Positions 17,331-26,461 of a DNA stretch of 64,000 nt are shown piece by piece (within the stretch, counting starts at the first letter, position 1; each line of letters begins with the position of its first letter). A program made the position numbers and the translations under genes. The notes beneath the pieces are model-generated. The model was given only the letters and a program-made list of their open reading frames with translations. It was not told the origin of the DNA and made no database searches. This DNA comes from Bacteroidota bacterium (lineage in GTDB: Bacteria > Bacteroidota > Bacteroidia > Flavobacteriales > Weeksellaceae): assembly GCA_018266955.1 (NCBI GenBank), contig JAFDZI010000039.1, forward strand, positions 1 to 64,000, given 5' to 3'.

Positions 17331-18641
17331 ATGAAGTTTTATAACAGACAAAATGAATTACAATTATTAGACAAAATTGAAAAAAGGTCTAATCTTTCTG
17401 CGCAAATGACATTTGTTGTAGGAAGAAGGCGTATCGGTAAGACCAGTCTTTTGGTAAAAGCTACTGAAAATACAGACTGTGTTTATTTGTTTGTGGCAAA
17501 GAAAAGTGAAGTTTTACTTTGTGCAGAATTTATTGAAGAGATTAAACAAAAATTGAAAATACCAATTTTTGGAGAGATAAAATCGTTTAGTGAGGTATTT
17601 GGATTATTGATGAATTTGTCTAAAACCCGTCACTTTACAGTAATAATTGACGAGTTTCAGGAATTTACCTCTGTTAATTCATCCGTGTATTCGCAAATGC
17701 AAAATACTTGGGACGCCAACAAAGACGAAAGCAAAATAAATTTGATTTTGTGTGGCTCCGTCTATTCAATGATGACCAATATTTTCGAAAATTCCAAAGA
17801 ACCCCTTTTTGGCAGAGCCACACAAAGAATACACCTCAAAGCTTTTGATATTGCTACACTTAAAGAAATTCTTCATGATCATGTGATTCACTATCATCAA
17901 GAAGATTTGTTGGCTTTTTATCTCTTTACAGGTGGCGTTGCTAAGTATGTAGAATTATTGGTGCAGGCTCAAGCGTTTACTTTTGAGGAAATATTGAATG
18001 AAATAATATCCGAAAATTCTCTATTTATAGAGGAAGGAAAAAATGTACTCATAGAGGAATTTGGCAAAGAATATGGAAATTATTTTTCTATTTTATCATT
18101 AATCGCTTCCGGAAAAACATCCAGAACAGAGATTGAGTCTATTATGGAAATACAAACAGGTGGTTTTTTAGATCGTTTGGAAAATGAATATGGACTGATA
18201 AAAAAAGTTCGCCCCATTTTAGCAAAACCCAACAGTAGAACCGTTAAATATAGTATTGAAGATAATTTTTTGAAATTTTGGTTTCGTTTTATTTACAAAT
18301 ACCGAAGCGCAGTAGAGGCAGGTAATTTACATTATCTGAAAGAAATCGTTTTAAGGGATTACAGCGTTTTTAGTGGAACGATATTGGAAAAATATTTTAC
18401 CGAGAAACTGAAAGCGGAACAAAAGTATAATGTAATAGGCTCATATTGGAAAAGAAATAATCAAAACGAAATCGATATTGTAGCCATTGACGATTTGAAT
18501 AAAACAGTTTTGTTTGCCGAAGTAAAAAGAAATAAGGATAAAATAAAGATGGAACATCTTATAGAAAAATCGCAAGTTTTGATACCACAGTTCACGGATT
18601 ATGAGTTGATCTATCGTGGCTTTTCAATAGACGATATGTAA
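17331..18641 (+). CDS. P-loop ATPase with C-terminal DUF234/PDDEXK-like domain
   Basis: The N-terminus FYNRQNELQLL is followed by P-loop GRRRIGKTSLL (about residues 30-40), and Walker B VIIDEFQEF lies near residue 108. The C-terminus contains NNQNEIDIVAIDDL and VLFAEVKRNKDK, the E/D-xExK arrangement of PDDEXK-like domains attached to this ATPase family (DUF234). The function is unknown. It lies between two partial copies of the initiating-transferase start, so it probably arrived by insertion. It is a different subfamily from the ATPase at 11084. Confidence 0.82.
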   Translation: MKFYNRQNELQLLDKIEKRSNLSAQMTFVVGRRRIGKTSLLVKATENTDCVYLFVAKKSEVLLCAEFIEEIKQKLKIPIFGEIKSFSEVFGLLMNLSKTRHFTVIIDEFQEFTSVNSSVYSQMQNTWDANKDESKINLILCGSVYSMMTNIFENSKEPLFGRATQRIHLKAFDIATLKEILHDHVIHYHQEDLLAFYLFTGGVAKYVELLVQAQAFTFEEILNEIISENSLFIEEGKNVLIEEFGKEYGNYFSILSLIASGKTSRTEIESIMEIQTGGFLDRLENEYGLIKKVRPILAKPNSRTVKYSIEDNFLKFWFRFIYKYRSAVEAGNLHYLKEIVLRDYSVFSGTILEKYFTEKLKAEQKYNVIGSYWKRNNQNEIDIVAIDDLNKTVLFAEVKRNKDKIKMEHLIEKSQVLIPQFTDYELIYRGFSIDDM

Positions 18642-18759
18642 GGGTGGTGGAGATGATGATATGAATGCACAAGATAAATCCGCGACTCAACGAAATATGA
18701 ACAAAAGATAAAAAATTAAATTTATTGCAGAATAAAAAATCGAATCACTATCCCTCATC

Positions 18760-18846
18760 ATGTACAAAAACCACCTCAAACGGCTCATCGACTTCCTTGC
18801 AGCATTTTTTGGCTTGCTCATCCTGAGCCCGATATTTCTATTGGTG
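18760..18846 (+). pseudogene. Truncated 5' copy of the initiating transferase (copy B)
   Basis: About 86 bases repeat the start of the gene at 19912 with only four substitutions, mostly at third codon positions, and stop abruptly at TTGGT. The next bases lead straight into the DUF1016 gene. It encodes only the membrane-entry helix and has no stop-free continuation as a transferase. Confidence 0.88.
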
Positions 18847-18869
18847 CCATTTAACAGAATAGAAAAAAA

Positions 18870-19898
18870 ATGAGCGTGCAAGAAAATCATTACAAAGACA
18901 TATTTCGGGAACTTGTCCTCGAAATAAAATCTACTCGTATCACGGTTGCAAGACGAGTGAATACGACCATGATACAATTGTATTGGAACATCGGAAAACG
19001 CCTGTCCGAAGAAGATTTGCAAAAAGGTTACGGAAGTAGTGTGGTAAAGCGTTTGTCATCGGATTTGCAACAGGAATTTCCCGAAACTACAGGTTTTTCA
19101 TCCCGAAACTTGTGGAATATGAAAAAGTTCTACGAGTTTTATAGACTTGCCGATGAAAAACTGCAACACTCCGTTGCACTTTTGCCTTGGAGTCATAATT
19201 TATTGATTATGAGTAAAATTGAGACTATCGAAGAAGCTCGGTTTTATGTAGAACAAGTGGTTGAAAATGGCTGGTCTAGAGATATTTTACTCAATTTTAT
19301 TAAAGCCGATACCTATCGTCATACCAAAATCCTACCCAAGCAACACAATTTTCACGAAACACTGCCCGAACATCTCTTACTACAAGCAGATGAAATTTTA
19401 AAAAGCACCTACAATTTGGAGTTTCTCGGATTGAGCCAACCTATAAAAGAGCGGGAATTAGAAAAAAGGTTAGTCGAAAAAATTAAACTATTCTTGTTAG
19501 AATTGGGTACAAGTTTTTCGTTTATTGGAAACCAGTATCGTTTGGCACTAGGATCAAAAGATTATTCAGTAGATTTGCTTTTTTTCAATAGAAAATTAAG
19601 GTCTTTGGTCGCCATTGATCTAAAAATTGGTAGTTTTGAACCAGAATATATCGGAAAAATGAATTTTTATCTCGGACTTTTAGACGACCAAGTAAAACAA
19701 AATGATGAAAACCCGTCCATAGGAATTGTGCTTTGTGCGGATAAAAATCAGGTAGAAGTAGAAGTTGCCTTACGAGATTTAAAAAAACCGATAGGAGTAG
19801 CGGATTATAATTTGCAATTCCCCGAAAAACAAATCAAAGAATTGATACATAGAGAGATAAATAACACAGAAAACGACAATTCTGATGAATTGAATTAG
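18870..19898 (+). CDS. DUF1016 (YhcG) PDDEXK nuclease-family protein
   Basis: The N-terminal DUF1016 helical region includes [37 protein letters not shown] and [10 protein letters not shown]. The C-terminal PDDEXK-like core has [23 protein letters not shown] followed by [13 protein letters not shown]. YhcG-family proteins are predicted DNA nucleases often found near restriction systems and mobile DNA. Length (342) is normal. It is bracketed by a partial copy of the transferase start and the intact gene 13 bases downstream, so it looks inserted. A homologous gene closes the window at 63130. Confidence 0.9.
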   Translation: MSVQENHYKDIFRELVLEIKSTRITVARRVNTTMIQLYWNIGKRLSEEDLQKGYGSSVVKRLSSDLQQEFPETTGFSSRNLWNMKKFYEFYRLADEKLQHSVALLPWSHNLLIMSKIETIEEARFYVEQVVENGWSRDILLNFIKADTYRHTKILPKQHNFHETLPEHLLLQADEILKSTYNLEFLGLSQPIKERELEKRLVEKIKLFLLELGTSFSFIGNQYRLALGSKDYSVDLLFFNRKLRSLVAIDLKIGSFEPEYIGKMNFYLGLLDDQVKQNDENPSIGIVLCADKNQVEVEVALRDLKKPIGVADYNLQFPEKQIKELIHREINNTENDNSDELN

Positions 19899-19911
19899 AG
19901 CATTAGATAAC

Positions 19912-20517
19912 ATGTACAAAAACCACCTCAAACGCCTCATCGACTTCCTTGCAGCATTTTTTGGTTTGCTCATCTTGAGCCCGATATTTCTGTTGGTTAC
20001 TCTTGGTTTAGCCATCGCCAACCAAGGAAAACCCTTTTTCTTCCAACGCAGACCGGGAAAAAATGAGAAAATATTTAAAATCATCAAGTTCAAAACAATG
20101 AACGATAAAAAAGATGAGGACGGAAATTTATTAACCGATGCCGAGCGATTAACCCCCATTGGTGCTTTTGTGCGCAAAACATCATTGGACGAAATTCCCC
20201 AACTCATCAATGTTCTGAAAGGCGATATGTCTTTGATTGGACCTCGTCCCTTATTGCCAGAATACCTACCTTTGTACTCCGAAACCCAAAAGCGCCGACA
20301 CGAGGTACGACCGGGAATTACCGGTTGGGCACAGGTGAATGGAAGAAATGCCATTTCTTGGCAAAAAAAGTTTGAATTGGATGTTTGGTATGTGGAGCAT
20401 CTAAGTTTTAAAACAGATTTAAAAGTGTTTTTCATGACCTTTAAAAAAGTTTTTAAATCAGAAGGAATATCCCAAGAAGGTCAGGCAACTATGGAAGTAT
20501 TTAATGGGAAAAACTAA
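19912..20517 (+). CDS. Initiating phosphoglycosyl transferase (PglC/WbaP C-terminal type)
   Basis: Transfers a sugar-1-phosphate from UDP-sugar to undecaprenyl phosphate, starting repeat-unit assembly. There is one re-entrant hydrophobic helix (about residues 10-36). FFFQRRPGK and IIKFKTM follow, then [23 protein letters not shown] with the catalytic Asp93-Glu94 pair and [14 protein letters not shown]. At 201 residues it is the minimal monotopic form. The aminotransferase downstream (22214) suggests that the first sugar is a diamino- or amino-dideoxy-hexose. Its first 86 bases are duplicated at 18760 and partly at 17053. Confidence 0.92.
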   Translation: MYKNHLKRLIDFLAAFFGLLILSPIFLLVTLGLAIANQGKPFFFQRRPGKNEKIFKIIKFKTMNDKKDEDGNLLTDAERLTPIGAFVRKTSLDEIPQLINVLKGDMSLIGPRPLLPEYLPLYSETQKRRHEVRPGITGWAQVNGRNAISWQKKFELDVWYVEHLSFKTDLKVFFMTFKKVFKSEGISQEGQATMEVFNGKN

Positions 20518-20519
20518 TC

Positions 20520-21488
20520 ATGAACAATATATTAATTACATCAGCAGGACAACGAGTAGCTTTAGTCAAAGCCTTTCAAAAAGAAATTAAAAAACTTTAT
20601 CCAGAGGCTAAAGTATATACAGTCGATTTGAATCCTATTTTAGCACCAGCTTGTCATGTATCAGATGGATACAGATCTGTAAAAAAAGTTACGAATTCAA
20701 ACTATATAACGGATTTGTTAACCATCTGTAAAGAATGGAACATAAAGTTAATTGTCCCTACTATTGATACAGAGTTAATTGCTTTATCCGAAAATAAACA
20801 GTTGTTCTTGGAAGCAGGGATTATTCCTATTGTTTCAAGTATAGATTTTGTACAAGCCTGTAGAGATAAAAGAATTATTAATCAGTTTTTTATTGATCAT
20901 AACATAGAGATTCCTCAACATATCGATAAAAAAAATCCAACATTTCCACTATTTATAAAACCTTATGATGGTTCTTTAAGTAAAGATATTTTTCTTATTA
21001 ATACAAAAGAAGATCTAACAGACTATCACTTATCCAATCCTAAGCTAATGTTTATGGAGTATATAGATCATAAAAAGCATAGTGAATATACGGTAGATAC
21101 TTATTATGATAAAAATAATCAATTAAAATGTGTTGTTCCTCGTAAACGAATATTTGTACGAGCAGGAGAGGTAAATAAAGGGGTTACACATAAAAATGAA
21201 ATTGTAGAGTATGTTAAACAAAGACTATCCTATATTGATGGGGCTGTTGGCTGTTTAACAATGCAGTTTTTCTTTAATACAGAGTCTAAAAGAGTGATAG
21301 GAATTGAAATCAATCCACGTTTTGGAGGTGGTTATCCTTTAAGCTATTTGGCAGGGGCAAATTATCCGAAATTTTTAATTGATGAATATATTTTAGAGAA
21401 GAATATACATTATTATGATGAATGGGAGAACAATTTATTAATGCTTCGATACGATGATGAAGTTTTAGTGAGAAATTATGAAGAATAA
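20520..21488 (+). CDS. ATP-grasp family ligase (CarB/PylC-like)
   Basis: N-terminal Rossmann-like domain (ILITSAGQRVALVKAFQ), a central ATP-grasp pair (PLFIKPYDGSLSKDIF, about residues 140-155) and metal-binding GIEINPRFGGGYPLSYLAGA (about 261-280). ATP-grasp enzymes of this type make amide or peptide bonds through acyl-phosphates. Between the initiating transferase and the sugar aminotransferase it may attach an amino acid or other acyl group to an amino sugar. The substrate is not known. It overlaps the HAD gene by 11 bases. Confidence 0.82.
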   Translation: MNNILITSAGQRVALVKAFQKEIKKLYPEAKVYTVDLNPILAPACHVSDGYRSVKKVTNSNYITDLLTICKEWNIKLIVPTIDTELIALSENKQLFLEAGIIPIVSSIDFVQACRDKRIINQFFIDHNIEIPQHIDKKNPTFPLFIKPYDGSLSKDIFLINTKEDLTDYHLSNPKLMFMEYIDHKKHSEYTVDTYYDKNNQLKCVVPRKRIFVRAGEVNKGVTHKNEIVEYVKQRLSYIDGAVGCLTMQFFFNTESKRVIGIEINPRFGGGYPLSYLAGANYPKFLIDEYILEKNIHYYDEWENNLLMLRYDDEVLVRNYEE

Positions 21489-22125
21489 ATATATTATTTT
21501 TGATTTAGATGATACTTTAGTTTATGAAATAGATTTTCTAAAATCTGCTTACAAAGAAATTGCCACACTTTTAGATGAAAGCAGACAAGAAAAGCTTTAT
21601 CAAGAAATGCTTTTGAGATATTCTAAAAGAGAAAATGTTTTTGATTATCTTGTTGAGCAATTTCCTGAATTTTCTAAAAATAAACTTTTAAATATTTATA
21701 GAAATCATTACCCTAATATTAGATTAAATGATGGAGCAAAAGATCTTTTAGATTTTTTAAAATCTAAAAATTATAAAATTGGTTTGATTACAGATGGAAG
21801 ATCCATTACTCAAAGAAACAAACTCAAGTCATTGAATATTGAAAATATATTTGATAAAATTATTGTTTCGGAAGAGTTTGGTTCAGAAAAACCTGATAAG
21901 AGAAATTTTACTATATTTTTGAGTTCTGAAATAGATGATTATTTTTATATTGCTGATAATCCTAAAAAAGATTTTATTATACCAAATACATTAAAATGGA
22001 CAAGTATTTGCCTATTGGATAAAGGTTATAATATTCATTCTCAGAATTTTGATTTTGAAGAAAACTTTCTTCCAAAGATAAAAATTAAATCATTGCTTGA
22101 AGTAAAGAGTATATTATCAAAATAG
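21478..22125 (+). CDS. HAD-superfamily hydrolase
   Basis: Motif I DLDDTLVYE (Asp nucleophile near residue 9), motif II LITDGRS, and the motif III/IV region SEKPDKRNF and YIADNPKKDF. The 215-residue length fits a small phosphatase or phosphoglycolate-type HAD. It overlaps the ATP-grasp gene, so the two products probably act on the same metabolite. The segment is strongly AT-rich. Confidence 0.85.
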   Translation: MKNKYIIFDLDDTLVYEIDFLKSAYKEIATLLDESRQEKLYQEMLLRYSKRENVFDYLVEQFPEFSKNKLLNIYRNHYPNIRLNDGAKDLLDFLKSKNYKIGLITDGRSITQRNKLKSLNIENIFDKIIVSEEFGSEKPDKRNFTIFLSSEIDDYFYIADNPKKDFIIPNTLKWTSICLLDKGYNIHSQNFDFEENFLPKIKIKSLLEVKSILSK

Positions 22126-22213
22126 TAGGTAGTCCTGGAAAAGTTATTAAAATTAAGGATACGTTAAAATAGATAATTAACTAAATTTGACAATAAAAAA
22201 AAACAGATAAGAA

Positions 22214-23350
22214 ATGGCTAATAAAATTTGGCTTTCCTCCCCACACATGGGCGGGAATGAATTAAAATACATTCACGAAGCATTCGATGAAAATTGGGTA
22301 GCACCTCTCGGTCCCAATGTAAATGGTTTTGAAGGGGATTTGGAAAATTTTCTTCACACCAATTTTAAAGTCGCTGCTTTATCTGCAGGAACCGCTGCCC
22401 TCCACCTCGCCCTTATCCAATGTGGTGTACAAAATGGGGATGAGGTTATTTGCCAGTCCATGACCTTTTCGGCTTCTGCCAATCCCATCGCTTATCTGGG
22501 AGCGACACCGGTATTTATAGATTCGGAAAAAGACACCTGGAATATGTGTCCCATCGCTTTGGAAGAGGCCATACAAGACAGAATAGCCAAGGGAAAAACA
22601 CCCAAAGCCATCATCGTGGTGCATTTGTACGGAATGCCTGCCAAGATGCAAGAAATTACAGCCATCGCTCAAAAATATAACATTCCTTTAATTGAAGACG
22701 CCGCCGAAGCGCTGGGCTCTAACTACAAAGGAAAAGCCTGTGGTAACTTTGGGAAATTTGGTATATTGTCCTTTAACGGAAACAAAATCATCACCACTTC
22801 CGGAGGAGGTGCTTTGGTCTGCCAATCGCAGGAAGACAAAGACCAAACCGTCTTTCTTTCAACCCAGGCCCGAGACAATGCTCCCCATTACCAGCATTCG
22901 CAGATTGGCTACAACTATAGGATGTCCAATATTTCGGCAGGAATTGGTAGAGGTCAAATGGAAGTTTTAGAAGATAGGGTAGATGCCCGTAGAAAAATGC
23001 ATAACTTTTACTTAAATCTTTTCCAAGAAATTGATGGAGTAGAAGTTTTCCATGAACCCAATGATGATTATTACTCCAACCATTGGCTTTCTGCCATCAC
23101 CATAGATCCAAAAGTAAGCGGAAAAACAAGAGAAGATTTGCGTTTGGCTTTGTTGGAAGACGATATCGAATCTCGCCCCTTATGGAAACCCATGCACCTG
23201 CAACCGGTTTTTGCACAAGCTCCGTATTATGGTAAAAAAGTGGCAGAGGAATTGTTCGAAAATGGATTGTGCCTGCCTTCGGGTTCCAACCTTAGCGATG
23301 CTGACCGAGCAAGAATTGCACAAAAAATTCAAGAAGTTTTTAAAAAATAA
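22214..23350 (+). CDS. PLP-dependent sugar aminotransferase (DegT/DnrJ/EryC1; PglE-like)
   Basis: Transaminates a UDP-4-keto-6-deoxy-HexNAc. It has SAGTAALHLAL, IPLIEDAAEALGS and FGILSFNGNKIITTSGGGAL with the PLP lysine Lys191. At 378 residues it is typical for PglE/WbpE-type enzymes. A PglD-type N-acetyltransferase is not adjacent. The ATP-grasp protein just upstream could supply an alternative N-acyl group. CapE or a dehydratase outside the window would make the keto substrate. Confidence 0.92.
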   Translation: MANKIWLSSPHMGGNELKYIHEAFDENWVAPLGPNVNGFEGDLENFLHTNFKVAALSAGTAALHLALIQCGVQNGDEVICQSMTFSASANPIAYLGATPVFIDSEKDTWNMCPIALEEAIQDRIAKGKTPKAIIVVHLYGMPAKMQEITAIAQKYNIPLIEDAAEALGSNYKGKACGNFGKFGILSFNGNKIITTSGGGALVCQSQEDKDQTVFLSTQARDNAPHYQHSQIGYNYRMSNISAGIGRGQMEVLEDRVDARRKMHNFYLNLFQEIDGVEVFHEPNDDYYSNHWLSAITIDPKVSGKTREDLRLALLEDDIESRPLWKPMHLQPVFAQAPYYGKKVAEELFENGLCLPSGSNLSDADRARIAQKIQEVFKK

Positions 23351-23392
23351 AACGCCTTTCCTAGATAGGGAGGCAAACTCCTTCAAAGCTTC

Positions 23393-23535
23393 AACTCCTC
23401 CAAAGTTTCAACTCCTCCAAAGTTTTAAACTTTGGAGGAGTTTATTAATCGAAAGTTGCCCCTGTTCATCATGACTTTGGAGGAGTTTATTAATCTAAAG
23501 ATATCCAGTTCATCATGACTTTGGAGGAGTTGTTT
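23393..23535. repeat. AACTCCTCCAAAGT repeats with a perfect palindrome and 44-45-bp direct units
   Basis: Within the 323-base gap before dapA, the motif AACTCCTCCAAAGT occurs twice forward and its complement ACTTTGGAGGAGTT three times. 23410-23442 is a perfect 16-bp-stem palindrome with a one-base centre. Complement copies begin at 23429, 23474 and 23518 and carry similar tails (TTATTAATC..., GTTCATCATG), giving units of 44-45 bases. The palindrome could act as a terminator for the aminotransferase operon. No ORF is present. Confidence 0.88.
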
Positions 23536-23673
23536 TTATTATAAAGTTGCCCTGCAAATTGAATGTTGCTGCGTGTTGAATAGCATTTATTTTTTTTAAT
23601 CCATCAATGTCTTTGGAAAAAGAGGGTGGTTTTGGATATTTTTTTATCTTTGATTTTCTAAAATAAGAACATT

Positions 23674-24552
23674 ATGACGACACTACAAGGGGTTGGAGTT
23701 GCCTTGGTAACGCCTTTTCATGAAGATCTAAGCATCGATTTCGATTCTTTGACAAAACTGATAGAACATAACATAGCCAACGGAACTCGTTTTTTGGTGG
23801 TCTTGGGAACAACTGCCGAAGCAGCAACCTTATCTAAAGAAGAAAAAGAACAGGTTGTCGCACATATTGTGAAGGTAAACAACGGCCGATTGCCTTTGGT
23901 ATTGGGTATTGGCGGAAATAATACGCTTGAAGTAAAAAAACAAATAGAAACCACGGATTTATCCGATTTTCAAGCCATACTTTCAGTTTCACCCTACTAC
24001 AACAAACCTAACCAAGAGGGATTGTACCAACATTATAAAACCTTGGCAGAAACCAGGAAACCCATCATCATCTACAATGTACCCTCCAGAACAGGGCAGA
24101 ATATAGAGGCGAAAACCACCCTGAAATTGGCAAAGGAATTTCCTAATTTGTTCATGATTAAAGAAGCAGCACCGAATATTTTACAGTACTTTGATATTTT
24201 GAGAAATAAACCAGAAAACTTCCACTTGGTGTCGGGGGATGACGAATATACGCTGCCGGTAACTCTTGCCGGAGGAAGCGGTGTAATTTCTGTTATTGGA
24301 CAAGCCTACGCCAAAGAATTTTCTACCATGGTACAGTTGGCCTTCGATAGAAAAGTGGACGAAGCCTATGTTCTACACAATAAATTGGTAGAAATTACCC
24401 GACTTATTTTTGCTGAAGGCAACCCTTGCGGGATCAAAACAGTATTGGCAGAAATGGGATTGGTGAAAAATTATTTGCGCTTGCCTCTAGTACCGGCATC
24501 GGAAGAATTGAAAGCCAAAATAAAAGCCGAAATGGCCAAAATAAAAGCTTAA
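23674..24552 (+). CDS. dapA: 4-hydroxy-tetrahydrodipicolinate synthase
   Basis: Condenses pyruvate with aspartate semialdehyde for lysine and diaminopimelate synthesis. It is a TIM-barrel enzyme with GTTAEAATLS (Thr46-Thr47), SPYYNKPNQEGLYQHY, IIIYNVPSRTG (Tyr134) and the Schiff-base lysine in MIKEAAPN (Lys163). Length 292 is standard. A TATCTTTG box at 23645 could be its -7 element, but no TTTG stands at the right distance. It appears to be an ordinary housekeeping gene between two groups of glycan genes. Confidence 0.95.
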   Translation: MTTLQGVGVALVTPFHEDLSIDFDSLTKLIEHNIANGTRFLVVLGTTAEAATLSKEEKEQVVAHIVKVNNGRLPLVLGIGGNNTLEVKKQIETTDLSDFQAILSVSPYYNKPNQEGLYQHYKTLAETRKPIIIYNVPSRTGQNIEAKTTLKLAKEFPNLFMIKEAAPNILQYFDILRNKPENFHLVSGDDEYTLPVTLAGGSGVISVIGQAYAKEFSTMVQLAFDRKVDEAYVLHNKLVEITRLIFAEGNPCGIKTVLAEMGLVKNYLRLPLVPASEELKAKIKAEMAKIKA

Positions 24553-24581
24553 AACAGACTCAAAGCAAGCTATGCTCTACA

Positions 24582-24617
24582 ACATTCAATTGTCCAGGCA
24601 ATTGGATGTTTTTTTTA
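24582..24617 (+). terminator. Rho-independent terminator of dapA
   Basis: An 11-bp stem (ACATTCAATTG with CAATTGGATGT, one T-G pair), a six-base loop and an eight-T run lie 30 bases after the dapA stop. Confidence 0.85.
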
Positions 24618-24736
24618 CAATAATGAAGGTTTTGTTTGCATGGTTTAACACATTGAAGAACTGTTTGTTCGCTCTTTGTTGATTTCGTATTCATTAAATT
24701 TAAAAATTTGTAACCGATATTTTTTATTTTTGAAAC

Positions 24737-25234
24737 ATGATAATAATACCAGCCACCCCAATAGACATTGCAATAATACAAGACTTGGCACGCCAATCTT
24801 GGCAACATGCCTACAAAGACATCTTGAGCCTCGAACAAATGGAATATATGCTTTCCAACTTCTATAGTCGTGAGGTGTTGGAAAATCAAATGGAGGAAAT
24901 GCCCAATTACCAATATTTTTTGTTGAAAAAGGATCAGGAGTTTCTTGGTTTTATCGGGGTTGAATTTCATTATGAAGAAAATACCACCAAGCTGCATCGG
25001 CTCTACTTACTGCCTCAAACTCATGGCTTTGGATATGGACAACTGGCACTGGATTTTTTGAAAAACAAAAGCTTGGCCCATGGCAATCGTCGGATTATTC
25101 TGAATGTCAATAAATACAATTCGGCAATAAAATTCTATGAAAAACAGGGTTTCACTATTTATGACGAAGGGGTTTTCGACATCGGGAACGGCTTTGTAAT
25201 GGACGATTTCCTAATGGAATGGTGGGAGAAATGA
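24737..25234 (+). CDS. GNAT N-acetyltransferase
   Basis: Single GNAT domain of 165 residues. Motif A is KLHRLYLLPQTHGFGYGQLAL, and the C-terminal motif is LNVNKYNSAIKFYEKQGF. Preceding strands FLGFIGVEFHYEE fit the fold. The substrate is unknown. It is transcribed after the dapA terminator, so it may start the transferase-cytidylyltransferase-rfbC group, but no glycan role can be shown. Confidence 0.88.
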   Translation: MIIIPATPIDIAIIQDLARQSWQHAYKDILSLEQMEYMLSNFYSREVLENQMEEMPNYQYFLLKKDQEFLGFIGVEFHYEENTTKLHRLYLLPQTHGFGYGQLALDFLKNKSLAHGNRRIILNVNKYNSAIKFYEKQGFTIYDEGVFDIGNGFVMDDFLMEWWEK

Positions 25235-25301
25235 TTTTACATCATTCGATAGAGTTCCCATATTTTTTAATACTTTTGTTTTCAGAAACACAAGATGAAT
25301 A

Positions 25302-25874
25302 ATGAATCCCTACGATTGGAAAAAAAAGTATTTCGACAAAACCTTTAGCTGTATTTTTATTGTTGCCTTGTCTCCCATATTGGTTTTATCTTTTATCCTT
25401 GCCTCTTGGGATTCCAAAAGTTTTGGTATTTTCAAACAAAAAAGAATCGGACAATGGGGAAATCCTTTTGTGATTTATAAATTGAAAACCATGCATCCCA
25501 AAACTAAAAAAATATCCCTTTTGGGTGCTTTTTTTAGAAAATCAAAAATTGACGAACTTCCACAACTTTTTAATATTTTGAAAGGGGATATGTCTTTTGT
25601 GGGACCAAGACCCGATGTAGAGGGTTATTACGACTTACTGAAAGGGGATGATAGAAGAGTTTTGGCACTAAAACCAGGGCTTACTTCTGAAGCAAGTTTG
25701 AAATACAGCAATGAAGAGTATTTACTCGCCAAGCAAAAAAATCCATTGGAATACAACGATACGGTAATCTTCCCGGATAAAATCCGAATGAACATCCACT
25801 ATTTGGAAACCAGAAATTTCTCGGGAGATTTAAAAATAATCATCAAAACCATTTTAAAAGTTTTTGCTTCGTAA
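25302..25874 (+). CDS. Second initiating phosphoglycosyl transferase (short monotopic type)
   Basis: Another sugar-1-phosphate transferase to undecaprenyl phosphate. It has a single N-terminal hydrophobic helix (about residues 15-35), FKQKRIGQWGNPFVIYKLKTM, and KIDELPQLFNILKGDMSFVGPRPD with the Asp84-Glu85 pair. The C-terminal region lacks the usual [11 protein letters not shown] and instead reads LKPGLTSEASLKYSNEEY, a variant seen in some small transferases. Its presence next to a complete first transferase suggests a second glycan or an alternative starting sugar. Confidence 0.87.
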   Translation: MNPYDWKKKYFDKTFSCIFIVALSPILVLSFILASWDSKSFGIFKQKRIGQWGNPFVIYKLKTMHPKTKKISLLGAFFRKSKIDELPQLFNILKGDMSFVGPRPDVEGYYDLLKGDDRRVLALKPGLTSEASLKYSNEEYLLAKQKNPLEYNDTVIFPDKIRMNIHYLETRNFSGDLKIIIKTILKVFAS

Positions 25875-26017
25875 AATCCATGTTTTTTTCATACTTTTGA
25901 AAGAAGAATAGGGAACAAAATCACTTTTAATATTAAGATGAAGCTCTTGGGTTTATACCAACAAAAACCGATCAAAATTTAAAAATTAATAACCATTAAA
26001 ACAATAAATAACTACTT

Positions 26018-26461
26018 ATGAAGACACAAAAAATAGGAATTACCTTTTCGGCTTTTGATCTTTTACACGCGGGTCACATTAAAATGTTGGAAGAAGCCAA
26101 AACTGTTTGCGACTACCTGATTGTAGGGCTACAACTAGACCCAACTTTGGACAGACCCAACAAAAACAAACCGACTCAATCCATTGTGGAGCGATACATA
26201 CAGCTGAAAGCTTGCCGATCTGTGGATGAAATTATTCCCTACAATACCGAATCCGATTTGATGGACATCCTCAAGTCTTTTGTGATTGATGTGCGAATTA
26301 TTGGAGACGATTATCGGGAGGTGAACTTTACCGGAAAAGAGTATTGCGAACAAAAAGGCATCGAAATTTATTACAATAAAAGAGATCACCGCTTCTCGAC
26401 TTCTGACTTGAAAAGAGCGGTCTTTGAACAAGAACTGAAAAAATTAGAATCCAATAAATAA
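26018..26461 (+). CDS. Cytidylyltransferase-like nucleotidyltransferase (TagD/RfaE family)
   Basis: HxGH-type nucleotidyltransferase: GITFSAFDLLHAGHIKML carries the HAGH nucleotide site, and ERYIQLKACRSVDEIIPY is typical of glycerol-3-phosphate cytidylyltransferases. The 147-residue length agrees. It may make CDP-glycerol or a related activated alcohol for decoration of the glycan. Its stop is immediately before the rfbC ATG, so the two are coupled. Confidence 0.87.
   Translation: MKTQKIGITFSAFDLLHAGHIKMLEEAKTVCDYLIVGLQLDPTLDRPNKNKPTQSIVERYIQLKACRSVDEIIPYNTESDLMDILKSFVIDVRIIGDDYREVNFTGKEYCEQKGIEIYYNKRDHRFSTSDLKRAVFEQELKKLESNK

Noticed and set aside
23393..23535. Possible CRISPR array before dapA
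   Set aside because: The spacing segments are similar to each other instead of unique, and the motif occurs in both orientations.
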